This document shows, in pieces, positions 26,351-38,930 of a DNA stretch of 64,000 nt. A program made the translations under genes and the position numbers. The notes below the pieces were generated by a model that saw only the letters and a program-made list of their open reading frames with translations, searched no databases and was not told where the DNA came from. The stretch is from Balanoglossus misakiensis (taxonomy: Eukaryota; Hemichordata): positions 9,300,001 through 9,364,000 of the forward strand of contig CM082577.2 in the NCBI GenBank assembly GCA_040954595.2. Reading direction: 5' to 3'. Each line of letters begins with the position of its first letter. Position 1 is the first letter of the stretch.

Positions 26351-26565
26351 TACGGGCCCAAGCCAAGCCAGGCTTGGGCCCGTATTGGTTTCGTTGGGGT
26401 TTTTTACGGGCCCAAGCCAAGCCAGGCTTGGGCCCGTATTGGTTTCGTTGGAATTTTTTACGGGCCCAAGCCAAGCCAGGCTTGGGCCCGTATTGGTTTC
26501 GTTGGGGTTTTTACGGGCCCAAGCCAAGCCAGGCTTGGGCCCGTATTGGTTTCGTTGGAATTTTA
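26351..26565. repeat. Four tandem 54-bp palindromic units
   Basis: Units start at 26351, 26405, 26459 and 26512. Each carries a perfect inverted repeat: TACGGGCCCAAGCC, six bases (AAGCCA), then GGCTTGGGCCCGTA. Spacers alternate between TTGGGG and TTGGAA types, hinting at a two-unit period. Each unit could form a strong GC-rich hairpin. Confidence 0.92.
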
Positions 26566-28229
26566 CTTTCTTTCTTTCTTTATTCTTGTGTCAATTCTTT
26601 GACCCACGAGATCTCAGACACCGCTGCAGGTACACTTCTGAAACTTGCTACAGTGGTCAAGGTCAATGAGTAGTCGTGCATTGAACCCTTGAATTTTTAA
26701 TTAGTCACGTGACCTGGCGGCCATCTTGGATTTTCTGAAAAAATGCAAATCTCAGATCTCAGAAACTACAAGTCAGATCGACTTCAAATTTGGCAAGCTG
26801 GTAGACTACCTTCTGCCCATCATTTTTGTAATTAGAAATTATGCTGACAAAGTTGCAGTTTTTTGCTACAATTTTTTTTCTGAAATCTGGCTTAAATTTT
26901 AAAAATCTTCTTCTCCAGAACCAGTGAAAACCAAGACACGGGGTTTTGGGTATGTGGTCACCTAACTGATGTCTATCAAGTTTGCGAAGATCATTGTGAT
27001 TGGTCGAAGATTATGGCGGCCATATTGGATTTTCGTAAAACCCTAGTAAAATTTCAAAAATCTTCTTCTCAAGAACCGGCGATAACTGAGTCACAAGATT
27101 TGGTGTGTGTGGTCATTAAACAGATGTCTATCAAATTTGCGAAGAGGAATGTAATTGGTCGAAGATTATGGCGGCCATATTGGATTTTGTGAAAAACAAT
27201 TAAAAAGTAAAAATTCCCTTTCTAGCCTAAAAATTGATAGCACAGAAATTCTTTTTATGGATATGAATCATCATATGCCAAGAATAAGCTATAAATATTT
27301 TGGTAATTTTGGCAATGACCTTTGACCTACTTTTGACGCATCATTTTTCTGCATATCTAATTCCAGGCTACCCAATAGGGCTATAAGTTTGGTTTTTGAT
27401 GTATGTGGATTTGTATGTGATCAAAAAATTTTGCTACTTTTCATGAGCCCTTTGACCTCTGGTGACCTCATTAAATATGCGCATACCTAATTAATGATCA
27501 ACCAATAGACCTTAGAGGTTTTGTTTTTGTTATACATGGACCAGTATGGGGTCAAAATATTTTGCCCAAATGTTGGGTGACCTCGGGTGACCTTTGACCT
27601 ACTTTTGCATATCTCGACATCCACACCAGATACAGCCTTGGCGTTTGGAGGTATCGGGCCATAATGAAAAGCCAAAGTTTTGGGTCACCTGTGACACCTG
27701 CTTTACTCATTATTTATGTGCATACCTAATTCCGGGCTAACCAAAAGGGCTAGATGTCTGGTTTTTGTTGGACATGGACCACTATGGGTCAAAATTTTCT
27801 GCCCAAATTTTGGATGAAGTCAGATGACCTTTGACCTACTTTTGCATATATCGGCATCCAAAGCAGGTACAGTCTTGGCATTTGGAGGTATGGGGCCATA
27901 ATGAAAAGCCAAAGTTTTGGGTCACCTGTGACACCTTCTTTACTCATTATTTATGTGCATACCTAATTCCGGGCTAACCAAAAGGGCTAGATGTCTGGTT
28001 TTTGTTGGACATGGACCACTATGGGTCAAAATTTTCTGCCCAAATTTTGGGTGACCTCAGATGACCTTTGACCTACTTAACACTATATCAACACCAAACA
28101 TAGATATAACCTTGATATTTCATGGGATAAAACACAGCATTATGTTTCTACTCATTAATTATGTGCATATCTAATAATCAGATCAGATAATAGAGCTTGG
28201 GCCCGGACAATGCTGCTTGCAGCTTTAAT
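26566..28229 (+). repeat. Array unit 1 (type A)
   Basis: First of four tandem units. It opens with CTTTCTTTCTTTATTCTTGT and ends with GGGCCCGGACAATGCTGC and AGCTTTAAT. Its start (TCAATTCTTTGACCCACGAG) is shared with unit 3 only. It is longer than the others partly because a segment of about 240 bp is duplicated (near 27666 and 27906). No transposase or reverse transcriptase frame is present. Confidence 0.85.
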
Positions 28230-29495
28230 TCTTTCTTTATTCTTGGTTCACTTCTTTGTCGCTCTAGATCTCAGACACCACTGCAGGTACAGTTCTCAAA
28301 CTTGCTACAGTGGTCAAGGTCAATGAGTAGTAGTGCATTGAACCCATGAATTTTTAATTAGTCACATGACCTGGCGGCCATCTTGGATTTTCTGAAAAAA
28401 TGCAAATCTCAGATCTCAGAAACTACAAGTCAGATCGACTTCAAATTTGGTGTGCAGGTAGACTACCTTCTGGCAATCATTTTTGTAATTGGAAATTATG
28501 CTGTCAATGTTGCAGTTTTTTTGCTACAATTTTTTTTCTGAAATCTGGCTTAAATTTCAAAAATCTTCTTCTCCAGAACCGGTGATAACCGAGACACGGG
28601 GTTTGGGGTATGTGGTCACCTAACAGATGTCTATCAAGTTTGCGAAGACGAATGTGATTGGTCGAAGATTATGGCGGCCATATTGGATTTTGTGAAAAAC
28701 GATTAAAAAATAAAAATTCCCTTTCTAGCCTAAAAATTGATAGCGCAGAAATTCTTTTTATGGATATGAATCATCATATAACAAGAATAAGCTATAAATA
28801 TTTAGGTAATTTTGGCAATGACCTTTGACCTACTTTTCACAAATCATTTTTCTGCATATCTAATTCCAGGCTAACCAATAGGGCTATAAGTTTGGTTTTT
28901 GATGTATGTGGATTTGTATGTGATCAAAAAATTTTGCTACTTTTCATGACCCTTTTGACCTCTGGTGACCTCATTAAATATGCGCATACCTAATTAATGA
29001 TGAACCAATAGACCTAGAGGTTTTGTTTTTGTTATACATGGACCAGTATGGGGTCAAAAATTTTTGCCCAAATGTTGGGTGACCTCGGATGACCTTTGAC
29101 CTACTTTGGCATATCTTGACATCCACAGCAGATACAGCCTTGGCGTTTGGAGGTATAGGGCCATAATGAAAAGCCAAAGTTTTGGGTCACCTGTGACACC
29201 TGCTTAACTCATTATTTATGTGCATACCTAATTCCGGGCTAACCAAAAGGGCTAGAGATCTGGTTTTTGTTGGACATGGACCACTATGGGTCAAAATATT
29301 CTGCGCAAATTTTGGGTGACCTCTGGGTGACCTTTGACCTACTTAACACTATGTCAACACCAAACCTAGATATAACCTTGATATTTCATGGGATAAAACA
29401 CAGCATTATGTTTCTACTCATTAATAATGTGCATAACTAATAATCAGATCAGATAATAGAGCTTGGGCCCGGACAATGCTGCTTGCAGCTTTAAT
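28230..29495 (+). repeat. Array unit 2 (type B)
   Basis: Shares its start (TTCACTTCTTTGTCGCTCTA) with unit 4 only, and its terminus with all units. Contains the GGCGGCCATCTTGGATTTT phrase and GTGACC/TGACCT-rich tail common to the family. Non-coding. Confidence 0.85.
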
Positions 29496-30922
29496 CTTTC
29501 TTTCTTTCTTTATTCTTGTGTCAATTCTTTGACCCACGAGATCTCAGACATCGCTGCAGGTACACTTCTGAAACTTGCTACAGTGGTCAAGGTCAATGAG
29601 TAGTCGTGCATTGAACCCTTGAATTTTTAATTAGTCACATGACCTGGCGGCCATCTTGGATTTTCTGAAAAAATGCAAATCAAAGATCTCAGAAACTACA
29701 AGTCAGATCGACTTCAAATTTGGCGTGCAGGTAGACTACCTTCTGTCAATCATTTTTGTAATTGGAAATTATGCTGTCAATGTTGCAGTTTTTTTGCTAC
29801 AATTTTTTTTCTGAAATCTGGCTTAAATTTCAAAAATCTTCTTCTCCAGAACCGGTGATAACAAAGACACGGGGTTTGGGGTATGTGGTCACCTAACTGA
29901 TGTCTATCAAGTTTGCGAAGATCATTGTGATTGGTCGAAGATTATGGCGGCCATATTGGATTTTCGAAAAACCCTAGTAAAATTTCAAAAATCTTCTTCT
30001 CAAGAACCGGCGATAACCGAGTCACAAGATTTGGTGTGTGTGGTCATTCAACAGATGTCTATCAAGTTTGCGAAGAGGAATGTGATTGGTCGAAGATTAT
30101 GGCGGCCATATTGGATTTTATGAAAAAACGATTTAAAAGTAAAAATTCCCTTTCTAGCCTAAAAATTGATAGCACAGAAATTCTTTTTATGGATATGAAT
30201 CACCATATAACAAGAATAAGCTATAAATATTTTGGTAATTTTGGCAATGACCTTTGACCTACTTTTGACGCATCAATTTTCTGCATATCTAATTCCAGGC
30301 TAACCAATAGGGCTAGACGTTTGGTTTTTGATGCATGTGGATTAGAGTGTGATCAAAATATTTTGCTACTTTCCATGACCCCTTTGACCTCAGCTGCCCT
30401 CATTAATTATGTGCATATCTAATTACGGGCGAACCAATAGAGCTAGAGGTTTGGTTTTTGTTGGACATGGACAAGTATGGGGTCAAAATATTTTGCCCAA
30501 ATGTTGGGTGACCTCGGGTGACCTTTGACCTACTTTTGCATATCTCGACATCCACAGCAGATACAGCCTTGGCGTTTGGAGACATAGGGCCATAATTAAA
30601 AGCCAAAGTTTTGGGTCACCTGTGACACCTGCTTAACTCATTATTTATGTGCATACCTAATTCCGGGCTAACCAAAAGGGCTAGAGGTCTGGCTTTCGTT
30701 GGACATGGACCACTATGGGTCAAAATGTTCTGCCAAAATTGTGGGTGACCCCTGGGTGACCTTTGACCTACTTAACACTATATCAGCACCAAACAGATAT
30801 AACCTTGATATATCATGGGATAAAGCACAGCATTATGTTTCTACTCATTAATTATGTGCATATCTAATAATCAGATCAGATAATAGAGCTTGGGCCCGGA
30901 CAATGCTGCTTGCAGCTTTAAT
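29496..30922 (+). repeat. Array unit 3 (type A)
   Basis: Nearly identical in its first part to unit 1, giving an A-B-A-B order. Contains two further copies of the GGCGGCCATATTGGATTTT block. No coding content. Confidence 0.85.
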
Positions 30923-32342
30923 CTTTCTTTATTCTTGGTTCACTTCTTTGTCGCTCTAGATCTCAGACACCACTGCAGGTACAGTTCTCAAACTTGCTAC
31001 AGTGGTCAAGGTCAATGAGTAGTAGTGCATTGAACCCATGAATTTTTAATTAGTCACATGACCTGGCGGCCATCTTGGATTTTCTGAAAAAATGCAAATC
31101 TCAGATCTCAGAAACTACAAGTCAGATCGACTTCAAATTTGGTGTGCAGGTAGACTACCTTCTGGCAATCATTTTTGTAATTGGAAATTATGCTGTCAAT
31201 GTTGCAGTTTTTTTGCTACAATTTTTTTTCTGAAATCTGGCTTAAATTTCAAAAATCTTCTTCTCCAGAACCGGTGATAACCGAGACACGGGGTTTGGGG
31301 TATGTGGTCACCTAACTGATGTCTATCAAGTTTGCGAAGATCATTGTGATTGGTCGAAGATTATGGCGGCCATATTGGATTTTCGAAAAACCCTAGTAAA
31401 ATTTCAAAAATCTTCTTCTTGAGAACCGGCGAAAACCGAGTCACAAGATTTGGTGTGTGTGGTCATTCAACAGATGTCTATCAAGTTTGCGAAGACGAAT
31501 GTGATTGGTCGAAGATTATGGCGGCCATATTGGATTTTGTGAAAAACGATTAAAAAATAAAAATTCCCTTTCTAGCCTAAAAATTGATAGCGCAGAAATT
31601 CTTTTTATGGATATGAATCATCATATAACAAGAATAAGCTTTAAATATTTTGGTAATTTTGGCAATGACCTTTGACCTATTTTTGACGCATCAATTTTCT
31701 GCATATCTAATTCCAGGCTAATCAATTGGGCTATAAGTTTGGTTTTTGATGTATGTGGATTTGTATGTGATCAAAAAATGTTGCTACTTTTCATGACCCC
31801 TTTGACCTCTGCTGACCTCATTAAATATGCACATACCTAATTACAGATGAACCAATAGACCTAGAGATTTTGTTTTGGTTATACATGGACCAGTATGGGG
31901 TCAAAATATTTTGCCCAAATGTTGGGTGACCTCGGATGACCTTTGACCTACTTTGGCATATCTTGACATCCACAGCAGATACAGCCTTGGCGTTTGGAGG
32001 TATAGGGCCATAATGAAAAGCCAAAGTTTTGGGTCACCTGTGACACCTGCTTAACTCATTATTTATGTGCATACCTAATTCCGGGCTAACCAAAAGGGCT
32101 AGAGATCTGGTTTTTGTTGGACATGGACCACTATGGGTCAAAATATTCTGCGCAAATTTTGGGTGACCTCTGGGTGACCTTTGACCTACTTAACACTATG
32201 TCAACACCAAACCTAGATATAACCTTGATATTTCATGGGATAAAACACAGCATTATGTTTCTACTCATTAATAATGTGCATAACTAATAATCAGATCAGA
32301 TAATAGAGCTTGGGCCCGGACAATGCTGCTTGCAGCTTTAAT
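30923..32342 (+). repeat. Array unit 4 (type B)
   Basis: Matches unit 2 at its start and again near its end, for instance the ATTCTGCGCAAATTTTGGG variant found only in units 2 and 4. The array stops cleanly at CAGCTTTAAT. Confidence 0.85.
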
Positions 32343-32812
32343 TGTTATTCATGTGTTCATATCGCAGAGCATTTTATGTTGTCTCCGATTTTCAAGCAGT
32401 AAAATTATTTTTTTAATGAAAAAAAACTAGCTTTCTTAATAGTTTTCCTACCAATGAAGCATCTATTGTTGTGACATTTCCCAGCGTTTTAAAATTCTGA
32501 TTCCACACACATTTGACAGTAGCATTACATTCTACAGCAGTGACATCACACACATTTTTGCGGCCTACAAATACTGGGCACTTGGCTGAGCACTCTGATT
32601 GGATGATAACATTGGGCGATTGCACTATCAGAGTAGGGGAGGGCAGGATCAGCAAGAGCGGAACTGGAAGTCTCACCTGTAGACATTCTTTGTTCAACAA
32701 GTTCTGCTGGATTTTATTTATAACATCCATAGATATAAACACAAGAACTGGAATTTCAAATTCCAACCCCAAAGAAAACGTCTATTAATAATATAATTTT
32801 ATGCGTACTCAC

Positions 32813-33590
32813 CAGTATTTTGTGTTCAGTCTGACAGTAATTGTAGAATTGCAGGCTGTGGAAGTATAACAATTAATACCATTGTCACTCTGTAATCTGT
32901 CGCAACATCGCAATGCGGTACAATAAGGGTGTGTTTCTGTCAGACATGGGCACCCAAAGTTTGTGTCAATATTCATTAAAGTCCAATTTTTAAAAACTCT
33001 TCCACCAGCAAAAGAATGCCTACATCATGTTCATATTTTCATGGATTAAAATATGTCTCATGCCACAATCAGCAGAGTGATGGCTTGGAAGATTGGTATA
33101 GAAATCTGATATATGAGATGAAGTACATTCATACATAAACATGAACATTTTAAGGTACCGGTAGTTTAGAACTGAACATTTCAATCTCCAAATATGTTTC
33201 ATCTGATGGGTTTGGATATGGAGAAGTGGCAGATATCTGCAAATTTTTATTGCATCATGCATTTGTTGTATACATGTTTGAAAAAGTTGAAAATATCATG
33301 AAGTCGAACAAACAGCAGTTTTTAGAAAGCAATGACATGAACATGTATGCTGGTATTTTAAACTATATTGTCAAAATCTAACATTTTAGAGAAAAAATCA
33401 AATTATAAAGAACAAAGGAGAAATCATTGCTTTCGAGAATTTTGAATCAATTTCTGTGGTGAAAAATGAAGAAAGAAAGTTTTTTGCATGAAAGTACTAG
33501 AACATCCAATACTCTTACCTGTGAGGTGTGTGTATGTCACACTCGCTCAAACTTTGGTCCCTTGCAAAATGCAGTGGTGCCTTAGTGTGC
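32813..33590 (-). CDS. Two candidate exons of an unidentified Cys-rich protein
   Basis: Exon 33590-33519 has acceptor TTTGCAG and donor CACAG then GTAAGAGT. Exon 33019-32813 follows an acceptor GATGTAG and ends at donor TACTG then GTGAGTAC. Only one frame is open in the first exon; it exits in phase 2 and continues in phase 2 through all 207 bases of the second. The second exon encodes FGCPCLTETHPYC, LRCCDRL and ACNSTITVRLN, so eight cysteines in about 70 residues plus a glycosylation site: extracellular in character. I cannot place it in a family, and I found no in-phase flanking exons. A Cys-containing open frame at 32772-32413 on the same strand may belong to it but needs a different phase. 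Confidence 0.4.
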
Positions 33591-33599
33591 CTGCAAATA

Positions 33600-36500
33600 T
33601 CTCTTTAAAAGTTGATGTAATGTACGTGGGCTGTGCCACTTTGCGAGTGGGTGTGTTCTAGTGGATGGGTGGCAATAATCACTGCATTTTTTTTTTCATT
33701 CAAGGAGCACGTACGTCCTCATTATAATATTCAAATTGAAACAGACACATTTTGTTCCAAAGTGATAGAAGGCAATAATGCTGATTCAGCAGAATGTTAC
33801 TTGTCCCATTAGATCTGAAGATACCTTTAGGAAAAAAGTTATCAACCGGTTTTCTATCTGACTGGGTCCTACTGATTCGTATTCATAAAGATCTAACTGC
33901 TGTATATCCCCAGTTTTCATACAAATGTAATTTTACAGGGTTTGTTAATCATAGATTAAGAACTTTGAACGGTGTCCAAGCAGCCTTCTAAATGATAGCT
34001 GGGTTGTTGACCACAAGTTTTCATTCAACAAATTTATTGACGTGGGACTCCTCCTTAAAAACACAAATCCAACCTTGTTAATAAAACTGGTTCCAACCAG
34101 GTACAGAATACTGACTGGTTCCAACCAGTTCACAGAACCGAACAGACTGGGCAACCGCAAGATTGTTGAAATGAAAAAAAGAAAAAAACACCCTGGCCTT
34201 GTCCTGGATATAGAAACAAGTGGTCACCCCCCATCCTGCTTGTAATCGACTTAAAGGCCTTGAATTTTGCTCTCGTGACCTTCTTCATTGTATCCCTTGT
34301 TCAACCTTTTTTGCCAGTACCCCGCTTTAAAACTGATGAAATTCTGTCAGCTGGTGGCCCAGTGCCCCAGATCTTGCCCTGACTCTTTAAACTGAAATCC
34401 ATTCTCAGCTGAATATATGGATGATAGCAGAAGCATTAAACTGAGGCACCCCTCAAGTCTACTGAAATGCAGCTGTGTGTTTTTATATGTCACGTATACT
34501 GCTCCAGTATGAAACACTCATGGTCAATCAATCAATCTGAAATTTTACTTCCCTGTTTTGTGTCATAATATTTCACTTCGGAGGTCGATATTTTTATCAG
34601 TCTTTGACTAACATCTTAACCCGATTCCAATGAACCAGGTTAAATTTTAATCCAGTCATATTTTTTTTAATTGTTGGTGGATTGACACTTTGCATATTAT
34701 TGAATACCAATATTATAATGGTTGTATAATGTGTCAGCATGACTTTTTGCTGGAAATTAAATCCTAATGAGTTTTCTCATAGATTGTACGCTTATTAATG
34801 TAGAAATGATAGAATATCAAATTTACTCCAGAAAAATTTCGGGAATACTACCTGTTGGCAGTTTTTTGTAATCCGTGTCAATAGAAAAGGCCAGCTATAT
34901 TTCTAGCAGAAGGTCTTTGTAGAAGGGGAAAGTCCCACATATCTTCTCTTACTTGATGATATAATCAAGTCTGTGTACTGTGTATATATCCTCGGAGTTC
35001 TGTGTATATAACGATCCGCAAGCCATAGTTTCTCACAGGAACAGCACACCATTTGGTAGCCATTTTGAATTGTCTGAATCTATGATTACTACAGTTTAGT
35101 AGTGTCACAAACAAGGCATAAAAAACTTGGCATGGTGTCATGCATTGTTTCTGTGATGATAACTGCAAGGAAACAAGTTGTTGTGTGCAGAATATTCCTT
35201 TGATTTTCAAAGGCTGTATGGCATATAATGACTTAACTAACCACCGCGGTGTAATCAGAAAAAAAAGAAAAAAAGGCAATTTGAGGAGTGTGTACTGTAA
35301 TATAAATGCAGTCTGATCCCTGTAGCTGTAAAATGGAAGTTTGCTTGATGAGGTCGCAGTTTAGGTTGTACATGTACATGTATATTAGTGTATTTGGCAT
35401 GTTGTCAAGTGTCTGTATATTGACCTGAAGTGCCAGCTACAAGCCGCTACATTTGAAGTACAGTGACCAAATCAGATGATCACAAAATCTGAAATTGGCA
35501 ACATGCCAGGTATGGCTAGTGCACGGAATTATGTCAGCCAACATGGTGATCAACTGTCACCCTACTTCTCCCCATATATGTATGTGTGTATGTATGTATG
35601 TGTGTGACAACCAATTGGCATGAATGCACAAGACTATTAATTGGTGTACACATTCAACTATCGGTACATCTATATATCCATATCTACTTCTATGTGTTCT
35701 TGTCATCCACCGTACGTAATTAATCCATCATTTGAAGCCTGTTGCATTTGTACAATACTCAGTATTTGTTTTCTAGCACATCCCGTTACAAACCAACACC
35801 ATTAATCAAGCTATTATTTCCATAAATCCTTCAACTTAAAAAATATGTCCCCATGTCATGCAGAGATGCTCCCATCAGAACTTCAGAATACCATATCCGT
35901 CAAGCTAATCTTGAATCTCCAATATGAGATCTAACAGTTTCATTAGAAATGATAGAAAAGTATACTAAAACTGATTGATTCGTCTTTTAATTTAAAGTTT
36001 GCAGTAACTTCAACTAGCTCATGTCAGATATTGCACAAGAAATGCATTATTCACATACATTTGTATACATGAAAGTGACGATCAAAATGGCTGACCCTCT
36101 AAATCAATAAAATTCACTAATTTACTGCATTGTTTTGATCTTAGCCACAGCGACTCAACATGTAAACATGCCGCAGTTGCTAGCAGTAACCTAGAAGCAC
36201 TTTAAAAATCCACATGTGTCGAAATACTTTTCTGCTATCCAACACAGTGAGGAATGTTCTTCTTTTGTATTATCTATCAACTGCCATTGTTGTTTCATGA
36301 CCTGGTAGGGGTTTATGAGACGTCACCATACTCCAGTACACAAGTAGGGAAAAGCTGTAATTTTGTTTCGAGTTTCCTCTAAATATTTTAATAAAACTGG
36401 AAAACTGTTGGGTGCAAGCATTATTCAAGAAGTCAAAAGGTCAAAGAAATACAGCCAGGGTGCTGAACCCGAGTGTTACGTACGACCTCTCACCTGTTCA

Positions 36501-37702
36501 ACAATTTTGAATGTGAAAATTTTAAATCAGTAAAGGCATTCGTATGATACATTGAAAAAAAAATGAAATTGCGGCGATAACAATAATTTGTAGCATTGTT
36601 GAGGCATTTAATAGTTTGCTTAGATATTGCCTGAGCAGCAAACGTCTGAGTAGGTCACTTTTAACTTTTTGAAACAGTATGACAGCATTCAAAATATTGT
36701 GTATATGTGTCAAATATTTCTCAGACATATTTTATCACTGTTTGTTGTTTTCATCACTTTGGGCAGGGTTCAAAATAGAAATATTAGTCACTGTCTGGTG
36801 TGGATGAGATCATACAGAAGTGAAAACAGTTTTCTTGATAATCACAACAACAGAGCCTACAGTATTCGTTTCCTGTAAAGTGTTTTTCTTTTGTTTTCAT
36901 GGTTGACTTTCCATTAGTGGGCAAGTCAGAAATGATGGATTTGTGTAGGAAATCGTCAGAAAGAATGTCACATGTGGTCACCCAGTAGACAGGGAGTCGA
37001 AGTGTGGGTTACTCAATGCATCAGACTCATCGGTGTGTGGAACATTAAAGTCAGGTGGCGTCTCATTGTGTTGAGTTCTTTTGAAACTGGGCATGGACAA
37101 TTGTTACTTGATGATCTTGTGATGGGTAATTGTGATCCATTTTTCATTCAACGTTGCATGTTTTAGCTTCTTTCTCACTACAGGCATATACACTCACGTC
37201 TTGTCTGTGCAGCCACCCAGAATTCAATGAGATGTTTTCAGTTGCTTTTGGGAAAGTAGGTTATGTGTTGTTGGGACTGTTTTGAATTGTTCATCTGTGG
37301 TTTGAAAACTGGGGGCATTAAACATTTGGGATGAGATGAGAGAATTGGTACTCTAAATAAAAACGCAGCTCTCCGATGAAATTTGTTGAACTCTCAGAGT
37401 CCCACAAACATGTCAATCCTTTGCTATGCCGAAATGTGTGTCCAGTGTTGAAAGTTCAGAAAATAAGAATTCCTCAATTGTTTCCCCCAGAAAATCTGTA
37501 CAGTTCACATGTGACCACTAACTCTTGGTTTGGTATATCCATTGTTAATTTCAAGTATTGTTCGACTTGAGATGAGTACATAGAGAGTGGCTCTTCAAAA
37601 CAAATCTGTCTATATGTTTCTGTGAGCAAAAGTGTAAACAAAAGCCTAAGAATAGCCAGCTCTCCAAAAATATTTAGTTTTTTTTACTACATTTTGTGTG
37701 CT
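33600..37702. other. Non-coding stretch
   Basis: AT-rich. Splice-like pairs occur on the minus strand (for example around 34855-34900), but none links in phase to neighbouring exons. No supported gene. Confidence 0.4.
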
Positions 37703-38930
37703 TCAAACTTCAGACGGCCTCAGCATACTGAAGTTCTGCACGGCTCCTTTGCAGGACTTCAGCTCCTCAATCTGTCCCTTCAGCTCGACGACCTCCCGTC
37801 GCAGCTGTCGGTTCTCTGCCCGCAGTTCGAACTCCGAGTCCTTCAGCTCCTTGTTGGCGTCCTGGTTGACCTGCAGCGCGTCGATCTGCACCTGCAGGGT
37901 GCCGATCTCCATCGCCATTTTCCTCCTCTCCGCCTGCAGCTCGTGCACTCTGTCCTTCAGGCTGGCGTTCTCGTCCTCCACTTTCCCCCGGTACTCGTGC
38001 TGCATCTCCAGCGACTGCAGCGCCTCCTTCAGCGTCTTGTTCTCCAGCTCCAGCCGGATCTGCTCCCGCTCCATCTTCTGCGTCTTGCCCTGCACGTCGA
38101 TGATGGCCTTCTTCAGCATCTCGAATTTGCCGTGTCGCACCGCCTGGGCCATGATGACCTCCTTCGCCGCTTGTTTCGCGACCTGGAAGAAGAAGATTCT
38201 TTTTGGTCAGTCTTGATGGGTGTAGCATGCTAGCAGGGTGGCTAAGTTACCCAATGTGGACACCTGGAACCACTACTTAGCAGTGGTTCAAGACGATCCT
38301 GTTTGAAATTGTCATTTTTTTCTTCTTTCTTTCTTGTACCTGGTAATCAGCTTACCTTGAATGAGATTGATTATTGGACCTGGACATGATTTGATATCTA
38401 CTGTCTTGAACACAGAGTTTATAATACAAAATTTTTTTTTTTTAAAAAGGTCACCATTGAACCCTTAAGTATGGTTTATGAATACAATACATTTATAAGC
38501 TGAAGGATCCATCACTTGAGCTGAGGCACTCAGTCCCACAGACATCGCCAAGTTTGAAAAAAAATAAAAACAAAAGTGTCAAAAAAATAAAAACAAAAGT
38601 GTCAAAATGACATGGCCATTGGTGGCGCTACTTACCGTTGCAGGAAATTTTCCCAGCATCCCGGCCTTCAGCGAGTCCGGACCTTTCATTTTGCTCCTTC
38701 CACTTTCGTTGAAGGCAATTTTGATCTGCTCGTTATTTCTGTAGTCCTTCTTCAGCTGTTCTACGAAATCCTGTTTGCTCAACAGTCTGAAGACCTGGGA
38801 GTTTTTCATGTTTTCCCGGCGAAGCTCCCCGATGGTCTGGTGGACGGCGGCGTCGAAACCCAACCAGTCCCGGACATCTTCTGCGGGATCGCCCCCTTGT
38901 TCGGAATTCATGATGGCCGCTCACCAGTTT
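37703..38930 (-). CDS. Coiled-coil protein, short paralogue
   Basis: Two coding exons, 38930-38636 (ATG at 38911) and 38182-37703, joined in phase 0: 251 aa. An in-frame TGA upstream of the ATG and a TTATTTTCAG acceptor before 38930 mark a spliced 5' UTR; a 44-base candidate leader exon lies at 45109-45066. Residues 18-92 (GFDAAVHQTIGELRREN onwards) align with residues 331-397 of the neighbouring gene at 47353-49884. The next exon opens VAKQAAKEVIMAQAVRHGK, matching IAQQGARHVVMEAVYKHID there. Residues from about 120 to 240 are a continuous heptad coiled coil (KMEREQIRLELENKTLKEAL and similar). No membrane segment or signal peptide, so probably intracellular. Family not recognised. Confidence 0.8.

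Noticed and set aside
26321-26673. Repeated peptide GPKPSQAWARIGFVG in several frames
   Set aside because: Comes from the 54-bp palindromic tandem repeat and appears on both strands; no start or conserved context.
27487-32024. Recurring 60-108-codon frames (for example MAFHYGPIPPNAKAV and MQISDLRNYKSDRLQIW)
   Set aside because: They recur because the DNA is repeated; they are short, broken at different points between copies, and match no transposon protein.
34965-35279. 104-codon minus-strand frame
   Set aside because: No conserved features, AT-driven composition, no splice partner in phase.
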